A stretch of 64,000 nt of DNA from Vigna angularis (GCF_016808095.1 NC_068974.1:12090001-12154000); one strand, 5' to 3'; positions 25,541 to 42,037 are shown, counted from the stretch's first letter. Translations and numbers: made by a program. Notes: generated by a model not told the origin, from the letters alone.

Positions 25541-26283
25541 TCTTATGCTCTGTCACATTGTATAAGCTCAATTTACTTAAGGCTATGATAAAGCTCTGAC
25601 CCCTACAAAGAAACTAAAGTCTAAATTTCCACCTAAATTTCTCAACTTCCTTACCTAATAGTCATCTTTCAAGAAAAGTTATATATAGACGAAAGCTTGA
25701 AAAAAAGACAAAAATGATAGCACAAAAAAGATAATATAAAGAATATAATAGTGAACTCAAGCTTGCTATGCTCATATATCGTCTGAAGATATATTTCTTT
25801 TGAGAGAAAATCTTAGCAAACCACAAAACTCTTCGTACTGCTTATATCCTCTCTTTGAGAGTTGTTGTCTATATTATGCTCTTAACATTGTTTGTGTTGT
25901 AAATTCTGAAGAGAATTAAAACACTTGTCTAGACGTGTTGTCTAGGTTTGAGACCTGAAATGGTTAGAATATTTGTTGTAAATCATGAGTGATTAAACTC
26001 GAAGTGGTAAAAATACTTGTTGTGAACTTGGAGAGTGAAACTCGCGTAATCTTTGATAAAATTAGTAAAATTCCTTAAGAGTTTTTAAGGGAGAAATAGA
26101 CGTAGCTTAGGTTAAGTGAATCAGTATAAAATTTGTAGTTTATCTATTTATTCATCTTATAAAAACCAGCGTTTAAACATCTTACCAAATTATATACTTC
26201 CTTTATAAACTATTAGATGTTGATTTGTGAAATTTTTTCAACAAATACTATTCATCCCCTCTAATATTTTCCTAGAATTTTCA
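25541..26283 (+). repeat. LTR-like direct repeat, copy B
   Basis: Second copy of the repeat at 23505-24321, in the same orientation, ending TTCATCCCCTCTAATATTTT then TTTTCA. Somewhat shorter than copy A because of internal deletions. Confidence 0.65.
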
Positions 26284-26428
26284 TATTAATATGTGTAGTT
26301 TGTTTTTGTATTTGGTTGATTTCTACATTAATTAGTAGTTTATATTTAAAATAATTTTATAATAACCGTTTTTCTTATTATATAAAATATTTTTCTACAA
26401 TTTAAATATTTATTATGCTATTTGTTTA

Positions 26429-26431
<3 letters not shown>

Positions 26432-26467
<36 letters not shown>

Positions 26468-26492
26468 TTATTTATTTATTTATTTATTTATT
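26432..26492. repeat. (TA)n(TTTA)n compound microsatellite
   Basis: About 30 bp of TA followed by about 8 TTTA units. Confidence 0.95.
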
Positions 26493-27218
26493 GATGAGTA
26501 TTACAAACACGAGATCTAATTTCTTATAAATATTAAATGCATAAAGTAAATCTTTTCCAACTAAATTTGCTCATTTGACAAGAAAATAAAACTACTTTTT
26601 TTTTAAGAGAGAAATCTAACTACATTCTTGCTTCTACGTTTTTGGACAACTTCCTCTAGGGTTTTAGCCCCTCCTCCCCCGTTTTTTTTATGTTGCCCCT
26701 ATTATTCAACTAATCTCTTCCAGTAGATTTGATCGCTAAATTTAAAGGAGGGACTACCATAGATTAAAAAAAGATTACAAGAACAAAAAAAATTAAGAGA
26801 ACCAAAACAAAAATAAGCAAATTAAACCGAAAGGTTTCGAGCTTTATTCAATTCATCAATACAAAATTTTGTGTAAAAAAAAGGAGATTGTAAGACGAAA
26901 AAGAAAATTAGTGTGTTACAAATAAAGAAAAATATCGCTTTTCCATTGAGATTTGTCATTTTAGTGTGAATTGTTGTAACACAAATAAAATTTAGTATTT
27001 CTGTAAAAAAAAAAAGAAAAAGTAAAAGAGATTGTAAGATGGAAAGAAAAAAGAAGAAATTTTAGTGTGAACTGTTGTAACTCGAAATTGAGATTTGGCA
27101 CTTTATGTAATCTCTCTGTGTTTTTGTGTATTGATCATTATAGACTAATCTCTCTGAAGGTTACAAGCTAGCTTCATATCTTCCACACTATAGCTGGCAT
27201 TTGATAAGATCAAGCACT
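26493..27218. other. 3' flank of the potassium-channel gene
   Basis: AT-rich, with poly(A)/poly(T) runs. The segment next to 27219 should include the channel's 3' UTR, which reads on the minus strand. No other feature is recognised. Confidence 0.45.
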
Positions 27219-30200
27219 TCAATTTTCAGTGTCACTGCAATCAAAAAATAGATGATCCCCATCTCGAATCACACTGATATCATCTATCTCTGCATTCTCT
27301 ATGGTAATTACTTTTGTAAGCTTGGAGACTCCAAATTTTTCTCCTGCAATTTCACAAGTTCAAAGTCATCAGAATCATAAATATTTTATCACTGTCTTTT
27401 ACCATAATAGGACATATTTAATTAAAATTGAAACATCCTAAATCAGTGTTTACCTGCAATATGGAGCAGCTCTTGTAATGAATGAGGTAGCATTATCAAC
27501 TTGCCATGTTCCTGTAAGCTGGTTCTGTGTTTGCTTAGAAAGTGGATGACAACTCTCTTTTTGAAGAATCTTTCTGTTTCTCTCTCAGTTCTATGGTTAG
27601 AAGCACTTGAATAGGAGTTTGAGTATGTTTTTCCTAAAGGGTAATCGAAAGGGATTTCTGGCTCCAAAAATTTTATAATATGTTCATCTACTATCTTCCT
27701 ATTTTCATGGTTCACCACTGCAAGGTCAGAAAGGCTCTTGTTTTGTTGCTGATCTACAAGAGACTTCTGTTTCCATCTTATAGGGCCTTGGTTCTTCTCA
27801 TTTTCTTCCATTTCAGCATGATCTTTACGGAAAGTAGCATCAAAATCTTCTTTTCCATCCTCAGGAATATGCAATCTGGTTTCCTCATGAGAATTACTTA
27901 CAGATGAATCAGGAACACTTGTTTCTGTGTTATCCATTTCATGCATTTGGGGTTCCCTTGGTGAACATTCAAAATCCAAACCTTCATGCCCCTTTATCCT
28001 CTGCTAAAACGAATAACAACAGTGTTGTTAGGATCATGATGGGAGTAGTATATTGTTTAGGGTGGTTGTTCGATGAATGAAAATGAAGTTTTGTAATGTT
28101 GTTATTACCATGAAGAGATTTTTCATTATGATTTGTGCAGCTTCTGGATATCCATTTAAGGAGTTCATTAAGGAAGTTCTGCCGAGTCTTAAAATCTGAG
28201 AAAGCTCAGTGGTCCGAACAGTGAAAGGCTGTGGTCTACAGTACAACACTCCAATCTCCCCAAATATGTCCTCTGCAACAGCCTTCTTCAGAACCTGAAA
28301 TTGAATAACTTGATCTATCAGGTTCAGTACTTTCATTCTGCACTAAAAGCATAACCTGAAATATGTTACTTATGACATACTTGCTCATTCCTATCAACAT
28401 AACGAATCATATCCTGCAAAAACAAACAGTCAATTGAAAGCAAATTTTGTCAGTTATTTGAGATTCATTCATTCATTCAAGGTTAGTTTATTACTCATGG
28501 TTTAGCTTACTCACCACTGCCCCTGAAACCAGTATGTAGAGGTCTGTGGGAGACTCGTTTTGCAATATCACATCTTCCTTTGGTGGGAAATACAAAGCGT
28601 CCATCTCAGTAACCTATTTAAACAAAGTTATTTTCATAAGTGAACTCTAATTTTAGTGAACTCAGGATGTTGTTAATATAAGGTAGAAAGAAATTAGAAT
28701 TACCAGTTGGAAAAGAAAATCATCTGATACTCCTTGGAAGAGGTATAGTCTCTGGAGAAGAGGGAAAAAGAGATGGTGTGCAATGCTTGCACGAATTGCC
28801 TTTGGCAGGCCATTCAGTGTCTCTTGCTGCTTCACTCCTTCTGTCTTGAATTTCAAACACAAGTGTGACAACATCTGTTCCTGTATGTGATGTGGCAGAT
28901 GGTTTCTCGATGCAAATTCTGAAGCTGCTCTCACTGTGTCTCTCTGCAACAACAAAACATGTTTCTCTCTGTCAGCTGGGTCGTGTTCACGATAGAGATA
29001 CAAATACGAGTCTAATCATATAAAAAGATTGACATCATTATCTATCCAAAACCTTAAAACAATAATTTTTCATATGTTCTACTTTCTATTTTTGTTGGAT
29101 GTATTCACATTTTGATTTCCAACAAGAAGATGAAATTAACACACTTTCACAGTTTTTTTCTCAGACTTTTCAAACTTGTTAGTTATATTATTCATGTAAC
29201 AGTTTTTACAACAGAATAACTATCATATAAGACATACCTATCTTTGTTCTTCAAAACTTTTGCACAAAAATTATATAAACATAATTTCTCTATTTTCATT
29301 CAACAAAGAATTGTAAAAGTGAAGAAGATATGCACCAGCAGACACATGTATGTGACTAGAGTGTGTGGTTGAGCCACGTGTCTCCACTAAAATATTTTTT
29401 CTGTTTCTACTTTCATAAGCTTTACCACCTTTTCCCATTTTCTAAAGATGTGTGCAATCACTACACGACAAAATATATATATATATATATATTCTTACAG
29501 AGAAGATTTTCACATGCATCTTTGAAATACTGCAGAGCTTGTTTTGGGATCAGCATCTAAATGCATGGTTTGGTGATAAGATACTTTTGGTGGGATATTA
29601 GAGCCACAAGATACTTTATGTGGAATTTGTGGTAAGATTATGTGGAATTTTTTGGGGAAAGATTATGATGTGGAATTTAAATATATGATAGTGTATTAGA
29701 AAAATCTATGGCATGGAATTAAGTATATAATAAATTTATATATCTTTATGTAATATAAACTTGATCCATTTTATAATAGTTTGTGGTTTTATTGACAGAA
29801 TAAAATAATCAGTTGGACATTAAATTAAAACTAGTAAATTAAATTAAAATATTTGATGAAATATTAAACTAATTGACAAGTGTGAAATTATGATGTTTAT
29901 ATATAAGAAAACACTTAATGTTGAACTAATCCTTTATAATTACTTTTATCACGTGTTAAATGAATTTAATAATTTGTATTTTGGTATTTATTTTTAACCG
30001 TTTTTTCTCACGTTACCATAAGATATTGGTGGGCCAATAAACATTGAAGCACAGGAAGATTAGGGAGGTTTGATGCTGAAAGTACTCGTGTTGAACACTG
30101 ATTAAGGAATATTTATTAATTATTAAAAAAAAATTAGATTAAATAATTCTATTCCTTTCCTTATCTTCTACAACATTTTTTTTATCTATTTCTTTAAAGG

Positions 30201-32593
30201 GTATTCGAAGTCACTTTGTTAATATTTGTCCAAAATTAAGATGTCAGAATCAAAACCTTTCGACTTTTGGTAAAGTACTAGTTAAGTGCATGATGATTAA
30301 GACTTGGGATTTATTCTAATTCATGCTCTACAAATTAAAGTAACACTTAAGTTCCAGTGTTAGAGAAAAAACAAAGTAGGTTAAATTATGGAATAATCTA
30401 TTTATTATATATTTTTCCTCTTTAAGTATTTATAAACAACTTTATTTGAAAGGGTTCAATGTGATTAAAAGGAAGGAGAAACTAAAATAGATTACGATTA
30501 TTAAATAAGTATTTGAAAAATTCTTCAAAATATTTTAAAAGTGGATCATCATTTATTTAACAAATAAGAATGAAAAGTGAAAAAAGAAAAGAATGAAAAA
30601 GACTATACTGGTGAGAATAATTTGTATTAAAATAGTTTAATAGTTTGTTTTAATATTATTTTGAAACATTTTAAACCTTGTCAATTATCTCTGATTTTTT
30701 AGAAAGATGTGAATAAAGTTTTATTTAAAGAAGTAAAAGATATTTAAAAAGTTAAGAAGAAGTTTGAGAAAACGTACAAAGTTTCTGGTGCGGCTTGTCC
30801 AATGGACAACGAGGTTTGTCATGTTTCCGATGATGTATGAAGTTAATCCCAAGTTGAACAAAATGTAGAAGATGAAAAAGAGCATCTCTCTTGTGTTTGT
30901 AGCATGCAAGTCTCCATAGCCAGTGGTAGTAAGTGTCACAATGGACCAATACATGGAAGTCACGTATCTTTCCCACAGACTCTCTTCTTTGAAATTTGGA
31001 AACACTGAACCAATCCATGTTGTTTTCGGATCATAGTACCTATCTGCTATCAGATAGTTGAAGCACCCAGCAAGGTGCACCACAAACAATGTCACCTGAA
31101 AGTTTCATCATATTATAATTTTCATCATACAAAAATTAGCTTGAATATTGAATTAAAAACACTATATTTATCAAATATCGTGCATTTTTGACACATATCA
31201 TAAAAATAAAATAGTAATAAAAAAGTAAATTTTAATTTTTTAATAAAAAAAAAGTGAAATAATGTAGTATGTAAAAATTTTGTATTTTAAAATATTACTT
31301 TTCTAAAGTTTTTATCAGAACATAAAAGAATTAGATTAAGATTAGGAAGAGGAGAGTATATATATGAAATCTTATTCTTGTTTAAAATTTGACATTCTTG
31401 TATTTTCGTAAAAATCGAGGAGAGAGAAACAATCACAGACCCACTTCACTTTAATCAATGTGGCATAACACAAACAGTTGCATAGAAGCATCCTCACTCG
31501 TCCAACCATTTAGTTTTGTGTGCCACAGCAATAAATGTCATGAATGCCTATTGTTTTGATCACATGAAAGGAGTTCAGGTTCTTTTTTGAATTTGTGGTG
31601 TTATTTATTTTCTGTATTTTGATATATTAAGAAATATACAGTAAAAAAACCTCGATAGAGAATCGAAATTGAAATTTAGAAGCTTACAGCAATGAGTTTT
31701 GAGCACCTGGTCCAGAAGTAGTTGAAGCGAATGTCCTTCTCAAGTCTGAAGGAAACCAGAGGAGCTAATAAGGATTTTTGAGTTTGTGAAGTGTTGAAAA
31801 ATCATAAGGTTGAATACATAACATAATGTTGAACCTTGCAAACAGAGAACTGACACGTCTGAGGCGCCACAACCGAAGCATGTTCAGAATTTTGAACCCA
31901 ATTTCACTATTGTGATCGGTGAATAGGAGGCTGATGGATTCAAATGGTGCAGTTGAACACACGTCAAAGACGAACCAAGTAGATAGGTACCTACGTGATG
32001 TAAGCAAAGCTTTTGAAACCTCAGAGTAAGAGAATGCAAACAGGGTGTTTTGTTTGTCACTGATAGCAAAGAAGAGAAACATAGATAGATAAATATGAGT
32101 GTACCTTATTGCAATTTTCTTTGGATTATCAACAAGAAGGTAGGAATGGTGATCGAGATATGCAACAAAGAATGTGAGAACGATGTCGATGGCAAAGAAG
32201 GCATTGACAATGTTGTCTATGATGAACAGTGTGTCGTGCTTTTGATGGAGAAAGGCAAACTCAAAGGGGCAAATCCATGCAGAGTAAACAACAAAGACAA
32301 TCAGCAGCATCTCCCAGGCCCTAATACCATACCATGTCAGAAGAAGAAACACAACCACGTTTTAACATATATATAGAAGATAATAGAGTAAAAAAAAAAC
32401 ATCATGGTTCTCACCTGTAACGTGGATCAAAAGGGGAAACTGTGCATCTTCTAAGCCTTGTTTCTTGGTTGATTCTGGCTCCAAGGGATGGCAAGAGATC
32501 ATTAGACAGAAAGCTGCTATAGGGAAGACTTGCCATTTGAAACTCGTCAACACAGAACCTCTTGAAAAACTTTTGGCCACTGCAAAATGGCAT
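27219..32593 (-). CDS. KAT1: Shaker-type inward-rectifier K+ channel, KAT1/KAT2-like
   Basis: Minus-strand gene with eleven exons: 32593-32415, 32320-32105, 31990-31835, 31745-31688, 31095-30778, 28943-28704, 28613-28515, 28413-28381, 28294-28109, 28000-27454 and 27343-27219. All junctions are GT/AG, phases agree, and the sum is 2157 nt (718 residues). The start at 32593 gives [18 protein letters not shown], matching KAT N-termini. Six membrane segments begin at about residue 61 (AWEMLLIV). S4 carries [14 protein letters not shown], and the pore motif TTGYGD falls at about 260-265. [13 protein letters not shown] leads into the C-linker, a cyclic-nucleotide-binding-like domain follows (about 380-480), and a KHA domain ends the protein. 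There is no ankyrin block, which separates it from AKT1. KAT channels mediate voltage-gated K+ uptake at the plasma membrane, notably in guard cells. The choice between KAT1 and KAT2 is not settled. Confidence 0.95.
28944..30777 (-). other. Large intron of the K+-channel gene
   Basis: 1834 bp between the S5-pore-S6 exon and the C-linker exon, donor TTT|GTACGT and acceptor TTGCAG|AGAGAC on the minus strand. It contains a short TA run (about 29470-29492) but no recognised transposon. Confidence 0.85.
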
Positions 32594-32686
32594 GGTATAA
32601 GGCTTAAGCAAAAACAGTAGAAGAAGTTGTTGTTGTTGTTGGTGTGGGAAGGCTGAATTGAATTCTGCCTACAAGTGTGTGACCAC

Positions 32687-32695
32687 ATTTATAAT
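32687..32695 (-). promoter_or_regulatory. Candidate TATA box of the K+-channel gene
   Basis: On the minus strand ATTATAAATG lies about 95 bp upstream of the start codon, which would place transcription initiation near 32660 and give a leader of about 65 nt. It sits inside a small palindrome (CCACATTTATAATGTGG). Motif and spacing only. Confidence 0.45.
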
Positions 32696-32699
32696 GTGG

Positions 32700-35248
<2,549 letters not shown>

Positions 35249-36963
35249 TTTTTACTAGTTTATATTAATAAGAATACAAGAAAAATTTTAAAAATAAATT
35301 TATTGAGATTTATTATTTTTCTCAACGAATAACAATAATATATATATATGGAACATATAATTAAAAAAAATGGAAAAAGTTATTCTGTATTAAATGCTTA
35401 AAATTTAAAATTATTTTAAGATAATAAAACATACAACGCTGATTTTTGTTTTTTATTCATAGGGAAAGTATGATGAAAATAAGTATTATTATTGTTCTTA
35501 TTTATAAAACTCTAGAAATGATATTTTAGAAATAGTGGTAGTTTAAAAATAGTGAGACTCAGTTATTTTAATATTAAATGATTTATTTATAAATAATTTT
35601 TTTTATAAATGAGTTAAATGTACCATTTCTTTAAAAATCATTTTTTTAGAGTTCTCTACCTTCTCTATTCTTAAGTTATCTCTTTGACGATCAGGAGGTA
35701 CCTAATCGACTACAACAAGGAGGTCTATGTTTCTACCCGATTAGTTTCTTCAATAGAGTAAGTAAGTTTCAACCATTTTTTCTCTTTTACTCTTAATTAA
35801 GATCATGCTTAATGATCTCTTGTTGCATGTAAGTTGTAATGTCTTTTCCTAATTTTCTATTGATTAGAGGTCTTAAGGACTCTTTCTACTTCCAATTTGG
35901 TGTTGTGTCGGTGTTTCTAGAGTTCCTTGTACTCTAAGCAAGGATTCAACATTTTTAGAGCTCTTTAGTTTCCTTGAGAGGTAAGGGAAGCTAGACCTTG
36001 TTTTAGATTATGTTTGTGGTTTGAATTTAGTATCTATGTGAATGATAATATGATTTTAGTGAAATAGCTAGGTTGTTGCTAAAATTCTTTGTGTTTAGAT
36101 GATGATAAATGATTGTATGATGTTGAATGCTTGATGTGGTGTGTTTGCAAAGTTGTTGCTATCACGATTATGTGTGATGAAGTTGTATGATTATTGAAAA
36201 TTGGATTCAAAGTGTTTGGATTGAAGAAGAGTCAATTACTTGGGTTTTTAAGTCTAAAAAGTGAGTTTTGATAGGTGAGTTTGAGAAACAGGGGTTAGTG
36301 TGAGAGAGCAACTATTATAGGACTGTGATGAGGTCATTTGAGACTTGCTAGAGGGGTTATTCAATTGAAATCTGATATGGAATTAGAGGTAGTTCATTTT
36401 AGGGTTTTGGGGGTGTTTCTAGTGTAAACATTGAGGTTTTGAGTAATGTGATTGTGAGGTTTTGAGTAATCTCACTTGATAATCGATTATTCTAGTCAGA
36501 ATGTCATTTTTTTTCAAAGCTCTCGGGAATAATCGATTATCACATATGATAATTGATTATTGTCGTTCGAAAATCATTTTGGCATGAATCCTTTCAGGAA
36601 TAATCAATTATCAAGTATGATAATCGATTATCTCCTTTAAAAAAAACTTAAAAATTAGTTTTTGGTTAGGGTGTCCTGTATGCATATTGGTGTCTTTTGT
36701 TTGATACTTTATTTGTTTTCTTATGGTTAAAAATGAAATGACGATGTAATGCTTGTTTAGTAATATCAATGAGAAATTTTACGAGATTTTATGCATCAAG
36801 TTATGTATGTATTTGAAGTATGGTTGAAAAGATTTTCTAAGGTGAAATTCTTATTGATGGTTTCAAAGTGGTTTTATAAGTTTCAAAGGTGAAACTTCTT
36901 GGTGTGGTTTCAAGTGTTGTAAGTATGAATATGGGAAACTCAATCTTAGAGTTCATCATGACA

Positions 36964-37085
36964 TTCTAATGGTCATCCATTCTCAAGTAGAGAGGGGTAA
37001 GACATGTCGTGAGAATAACAAAAGTTCTAATGGTCATCCATTCTCAAGTAGAGAGGGGTAAGACATGTCGTGAGAATAACAAAAG
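36964..37085. repeat. 61-bp exact tandem duplication
   Basis: The segment 36964-37024 (starts TTCTAATGGTCATCC, ends AATAACAAAAG) is followed immediately by an identical copy at 37025-37085. Identity indicates a recent event inside an otherwise old repeat. Confidence 0.95.
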
Positions 37086-37306
37086 ATCCTAGTCTAGGGG
37101 CTTTACCTTGGCCTAAGGTGAGTGATAATGAACTAACCTTGTGTGGTAGCTTGGGGTGGGTCAGTTGTTTCACCACAACAGGTGCACGAATTACCATAGT
37201 TCGATATTCATACTATTCTGAATAGTCAAGTCAAAGTATTGTCATGCATCAAGTGGTTGGTTGTTTGGTGTGATATATATGTTTGTTTTGTGTATAATGT
37301 TTACAC

Positions 37307-37310
<4 letters not shown>

Positions 37311-37378
<68 letters not shown>
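37311..37378. repeat. (TA)n microsatellite
   Basis: About 68 bp of pure TA. Confidence 0.97.
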
Positions 37379-37380
<2 letters not shown>

Positions 37381-37615
37381 TTAATTGTTTATTATAGTTT
37401 ACCCTTACTTTTATCTTTATTTGTTTGTGTGTGTTTTCTCTTTTGTGATGATCACATTAAATGATGTGAGCTTTGTGAGGACGTCCTTCCCGTTTCAACA
37501 TGAAGTAGCAACATAGATAAAATGTTATTCTCCAAGTATAAGATCTTCGTCATCGGTAGTAAGTAGTTTCTAGTATATTATCATCTATGTAATGTTATTT
37601 TGATAGTTTTATTCT

Positions 37616-37620
<5 letters not shown>

Positions 37621-37676
<56 letters not shown>
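37621..37676. repeat. (TA)n microsatellite
   Basis: About 55 bp of pure TA, only about 240 bp from the previous array. Confidence 0.97.
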
Positions 37677-37678
<2 letters not shown>

Positions 37679-40600
37679 ATAAATGGTAGTATTAAGAAAA
37701 TAAAATTATATAATAAGTAAAATGTTTGTATTTAATATTAAATTTTTGTTTGATTATTAAAATTATATTTAATTATTTATAAATGACAACTAAATAAAAG
37801 AAGTTTCATTATTTTGAAAATGTTAACAAATTTCGAATAATATATTTAATAAATTTAAACAGTAGTCAAAATATATATTTTAGAATATAAATTTAAATTT
37901 GTTTTTTTAATGTATATAATGCTTTTAAGGTATGCTATATGTTTTCGATCTTTTGACAAGCAATATATTTTTTTGTTATTATGGAAAAGGATGAATATTT
38001 TTAAAAGCGTTTTCAAAATATAAAAAGAGGAACTGATCCGAAATATAAAAAAAACATTGAATTTGTTATAGATGTTCTATCAACTAAATATAAAATAGAT
38101 TTATAACATATAAAATGAAATAATTTTATTTTTAAAAAATTAAGATTGTTTCGATTTTAGTTATGGAGTGATATGGTTAAAAACTATTTTGGAAAGCAAA
38201 AAGAAAAAAAAAATTAAATCAATTCTTAAATAATAAACTATGTGAGATTATTGAATATGGTAAAAAATATATTTATTTTCTATTTCTATTTCAATATTCA
38301 ATATACAATATACAATGTTTATAATATATGTTAAATCAACAACTTTTCTTTCTACATGGTGGAAGGGTTTTTTCTCTCTCTTTTTTATTTTTTTATTCGT
38401 ATGAGTGATGGATGAAGATTAGGGTTACATGTTTGAATGGTCCTCCATCTCTTAAGCTATTTGCGTGACAATGAGGCTAATTTTTACATTGGGTTTGTGT
38501 GAGAATGAAGCTGTGTTTGTGTTGGCTTGAATGTTCATGAAAGGACAAAAAACCAAATAACCTTATTCTTATTTTATTCTAGAAGAAACCAGCAATTCAT
38601 GGGACCATTTTTACAAAGTCTTTTCATGGGAATACAATTCATGACATGATCTCAAGTCTTTCAACTTTTTTAACCTAATTCAATAATAATCTTTTAAAAA
38701 TTAGGATTCTTTAATATTTTATAAGTTTGAAGTGCTTAAGGTATAGATCATTATTGAGTTTTGCTTAAAAATTTACAAGTTCTAGACTTCTTCTTTATTG
38801 TTTTTCTTTAATCATGCCTCCAAGTTACAATCATTTTAATATTATAAAAATACTTTTAAAAAACTAGTGGAGAATCCAAATTCTAAACCCATGATACTTT
38901 TTTTCTTGTTTAAATATATTTTTTACTATTAGATCAACATAATAATGAATTTTTAGACCATTTTTCTTTTTCTCTCTTAAAACTCAAATTATTAAATGGA
39001 GAAGAGATATATAAGATAATTTTAAAAGCGTTCAAGTAGTAAATTGATGGAAAATCAAATTTGATTAATTTTAGAAAATTAGGGTGAGAATTAGATGTAG
39101 TTGAAACTAGGCAAAGAAAGAAAGTAATCAAATTTAAATATTTTAATTATACAAGTTCAGTTCGATCAAGATATATAGAGCGACAATATTCTGTGTAAGT
39201 TAGATTGTTATTTTTTTTCACAGTTATTTATTCTACTCATACTATATTGTAAATAATATTAAATTATTCATTTACTTGTTATAATTATGATTTTTTTTAT
39301 TAGTCTTAATCTTTTAAAAAAATTATTTTTAATTTTCTACAGGTGTGCTTTAATCCTTTTAGCTCTTATATATATACATCTTTTTAATATATTTTAGTCG
39401 ATGCACCAAGAATTAAAATAAATTAAATAATGTCGTTTTCATACCTTAGAATCATATTTTCTACAAGTAATGCTTTTTTAAAAAAAAATATATATTATAA
39501 ATATATTTGGTATGTCTAAAATACTTTTGTAAACGACAAAAATAGTTTAAGGGAAACTCAAATTCCCACCTTTTTTGAGAAAAAAAAAATAGAGATAAGT
39601 TTAATTTAAAAAAAAAACATCACTACAATGTGGATTAGTGAAATTGATTTTTAAAAATTCATACAATTGTAAGAATTAAAAATTTCTGTTGTATAAGATT
39701 ATTCAGAAACTTAAACTTTCAAAAGTGAATGCTTTTAAATATGCAAACTAAAATTAACTACTTTCTAATAATAGAAATTAAAGTAATTAACCTCTTTATT
39801 TACATAATATGCATGCATGTAGTCATTGATCCTAAACTTCTGCACGTAACAAAATTCTTATGCCAATTTTTTTCAACAAATTACCAATTTTTAGTGTTTA
39901 TGACTTCTGTTATCAATTTTCCTTTTGAAGAACAAAAATGTTTGGTAGACTTGATGCAAAACATTTTTCTTTTTCTCTAAGTAATTTATTTGTATCTGAT
40001 AATTATAGTAGTTTTCACAATTTTGGTAGTTTCAATTTCAAATGAGATGAAGCTATTGATGCCATGGCAGTTTGGTTGACCATTGTAGCCTTTTCTTTGA
40101 AAGCATAGATTCTGAAATGAAAATAGTGATCATTACAATTTCAAATCTGACCAAGGACCAAGAGAAAAATTAATATATAAAAGAATAATTTTTATTTAAA
40201 ATTTATCAACTAAATTAAAATATAATGTTTCACATGGTAAACATATCAATTCAAAAAATAAATTTTACTTAATTTAAATGATATATATTTATTTTACTTT
40301 TATTGAACATGTATTTTTAACATTTTATCATATCAAAACATACCCATTTTAAACATGATATTAGATATTAGTAAACCGTTCAATAACTGATAATAAAATA
40401 CTCAATAAATAATAAATTTTATTAAATAAATTATGAATAATTATGATATTATGTTAAAAGATGACTTTAAAATTAACTTAATTTTACAAATATAAATCTC
40501 TAAATTTGTGTTAATATAAAAACTGAAACAAAATTATCCATTTAATTTTATATTTTAATTTCATGAAATGTTAAAAATAAAAATAAAAACTGTTTGAGTT

Positions 40601-41400
40601 TTGAAATTGTTAGGGATATGAATTCCTTGAAAAAAGTAAATTAAAAAAATAGCATTTAGATGAGCGAGAATATAATAAAATTGTTTTAGGGTGCACCACC
40701 TGGACGAGTAGAATTGCTACACTTGTACAAACTCCTTTCCCCTAATTTAGATCCGATTTGAATTGGCAGACATGTGAATGCTGCTGATTCTCACCGACCT
40801 TAGATTCGATGTGGCCCATGATATGATTAGTTAATGATATATTCAAGATGGTTAACATATGTTTTCTTTCAAACTTTCTAGATTTTTTTTTATGCAGTCT
40901 TCATTTTTATTTAATTAGTAAAAACAATTTGATTATTATAGGCTTAATATTATTTTTGACTTTATTTTTGTTAAGATTTATTTTTTTAATGTTTAACGCG
41001 ATTCTAATTTTTATAATTTATGTTTAATTTAATATTTTTTATGATGTTTTTTAAATCGTTAAGGATTGATGAATAGTCTGTTTCGTAATTTTTTAAACTT
41101 TTTTAGAATTTTTTTTAATTTAAAAATGTTATCAATGTGTAAAGTTTATATGTGTCATATGGTAATATGTGTCACTGTGAAGTCAATGTCTGTGTCAATG
41201 TTTTATATTATTTCGTCCTTTTTTTTTATTTTGTTTAATTTAATTTTAATTTTTGTTAATTTTGTTTCATTCATTTTCATTTTTTTTTCTAAATTAAGAT
41301 TAAATTAAATTATTATTAAAATTTACATTTTTATTAAATATTTTTTTTAAACCAACTTATTAGATTTATGTTTCTACATGTAAAAAATAGGGTTAGAATA
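37677..41400. other. AT-rich intergenic DNA
   Basis: No gene is recognised. At 40941 a TAGGCTTAATATTATTTTTG segment resembles the terminus of the inverted-repeat transposon at 20951, but only one end is seen. Positions 40680-40860 are less AT-rich and unassigned. Confidence 0.45.
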
Positions 41401-41735
41401 TGTTTAAAAATAATGAAGAATTCTTCTAATTTTAAAATTAGTAAAGAATTTTCATTCTAATTTTAAAATTAAATTATAATTTTCCTTATAATTTAAGAAA
41501 TAATCTAGAATTTTTCCTTCAATTTTAAAAATAATGAAGAACATTCTTTATAATTTTAAAAATAATGAAAAAAATTTCTTCTAATATAAAAAAATGAAGA
41601 AATTTTCTTCTAATTTTAAAAGTAATGATATATTATTCTTCTAATTTTAAAAATAATGAAATTTTTTTCTTTTAATTTTAAAAATAAAAAAAATCATCTA
41701 ATTTTAAAGATACTGAAGATTTTTCCTTCATTGAA
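41401..41735. repeat. Degenerate tandem repeat, about 30-36 bp unit
   Basis: TTCTTCTAATTTTAAAAATA followed by ATGAAGAA recurs about nine or ten times with variable length and substitutions. It is AT-rich and non-coding. Confidence 0.7.
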
Positions 41736-42035
41736 AGTATTTTGGAATTTCATCATCATCTTCTTAAGTCAAGATAGTTCATGCATCTATTTTGTAATAG
41801 CCTAATATACAAGTTTCCTTTAGTTTTTCAGAACCAAATATAGCTATTTGATCACATCATCAATGAAATATGAAATATCATCTTTTCTTAATGAGTTTCA
41901 TTCTTGAAACCTTGATCTTGTGGTCTAATACTATCCCAAGTATCCCTTATTACACACTCATAGAGGGAAATATCATACCAATGATTCACCTTAACATTCT
42001 CATCATATACATATCAATATGAATATAACATATCA

Positions 42036-42037
<2 letters not shown>

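Larger units (their letters stand above)
35460..37620 (+). repeat. Old LTR-like repeat, copy 1
   Basis: Shares a collinear series of blocks with 47830-49549: AGTTTAAAAATAGT and TTATTTTAATATTA near the start, TCTTTGACGATC or GAAGATCGGAGATCGACTA, GTAAGGGAAGCTA, the CTCAAGTAGAGA block, and TGTTTCACCA near the end. It carries ATAATCGATTAT-type palindromes at 36479-36630, a 61-bp exact tandem duplication and a (TA)n array. No coding frame is present. Confidence 0.55.

Noticed and set aside
37261..37464. Hydrophobic frame with Tyr-Ile repeats
   Set aside because: Runs through a (TA)n array.
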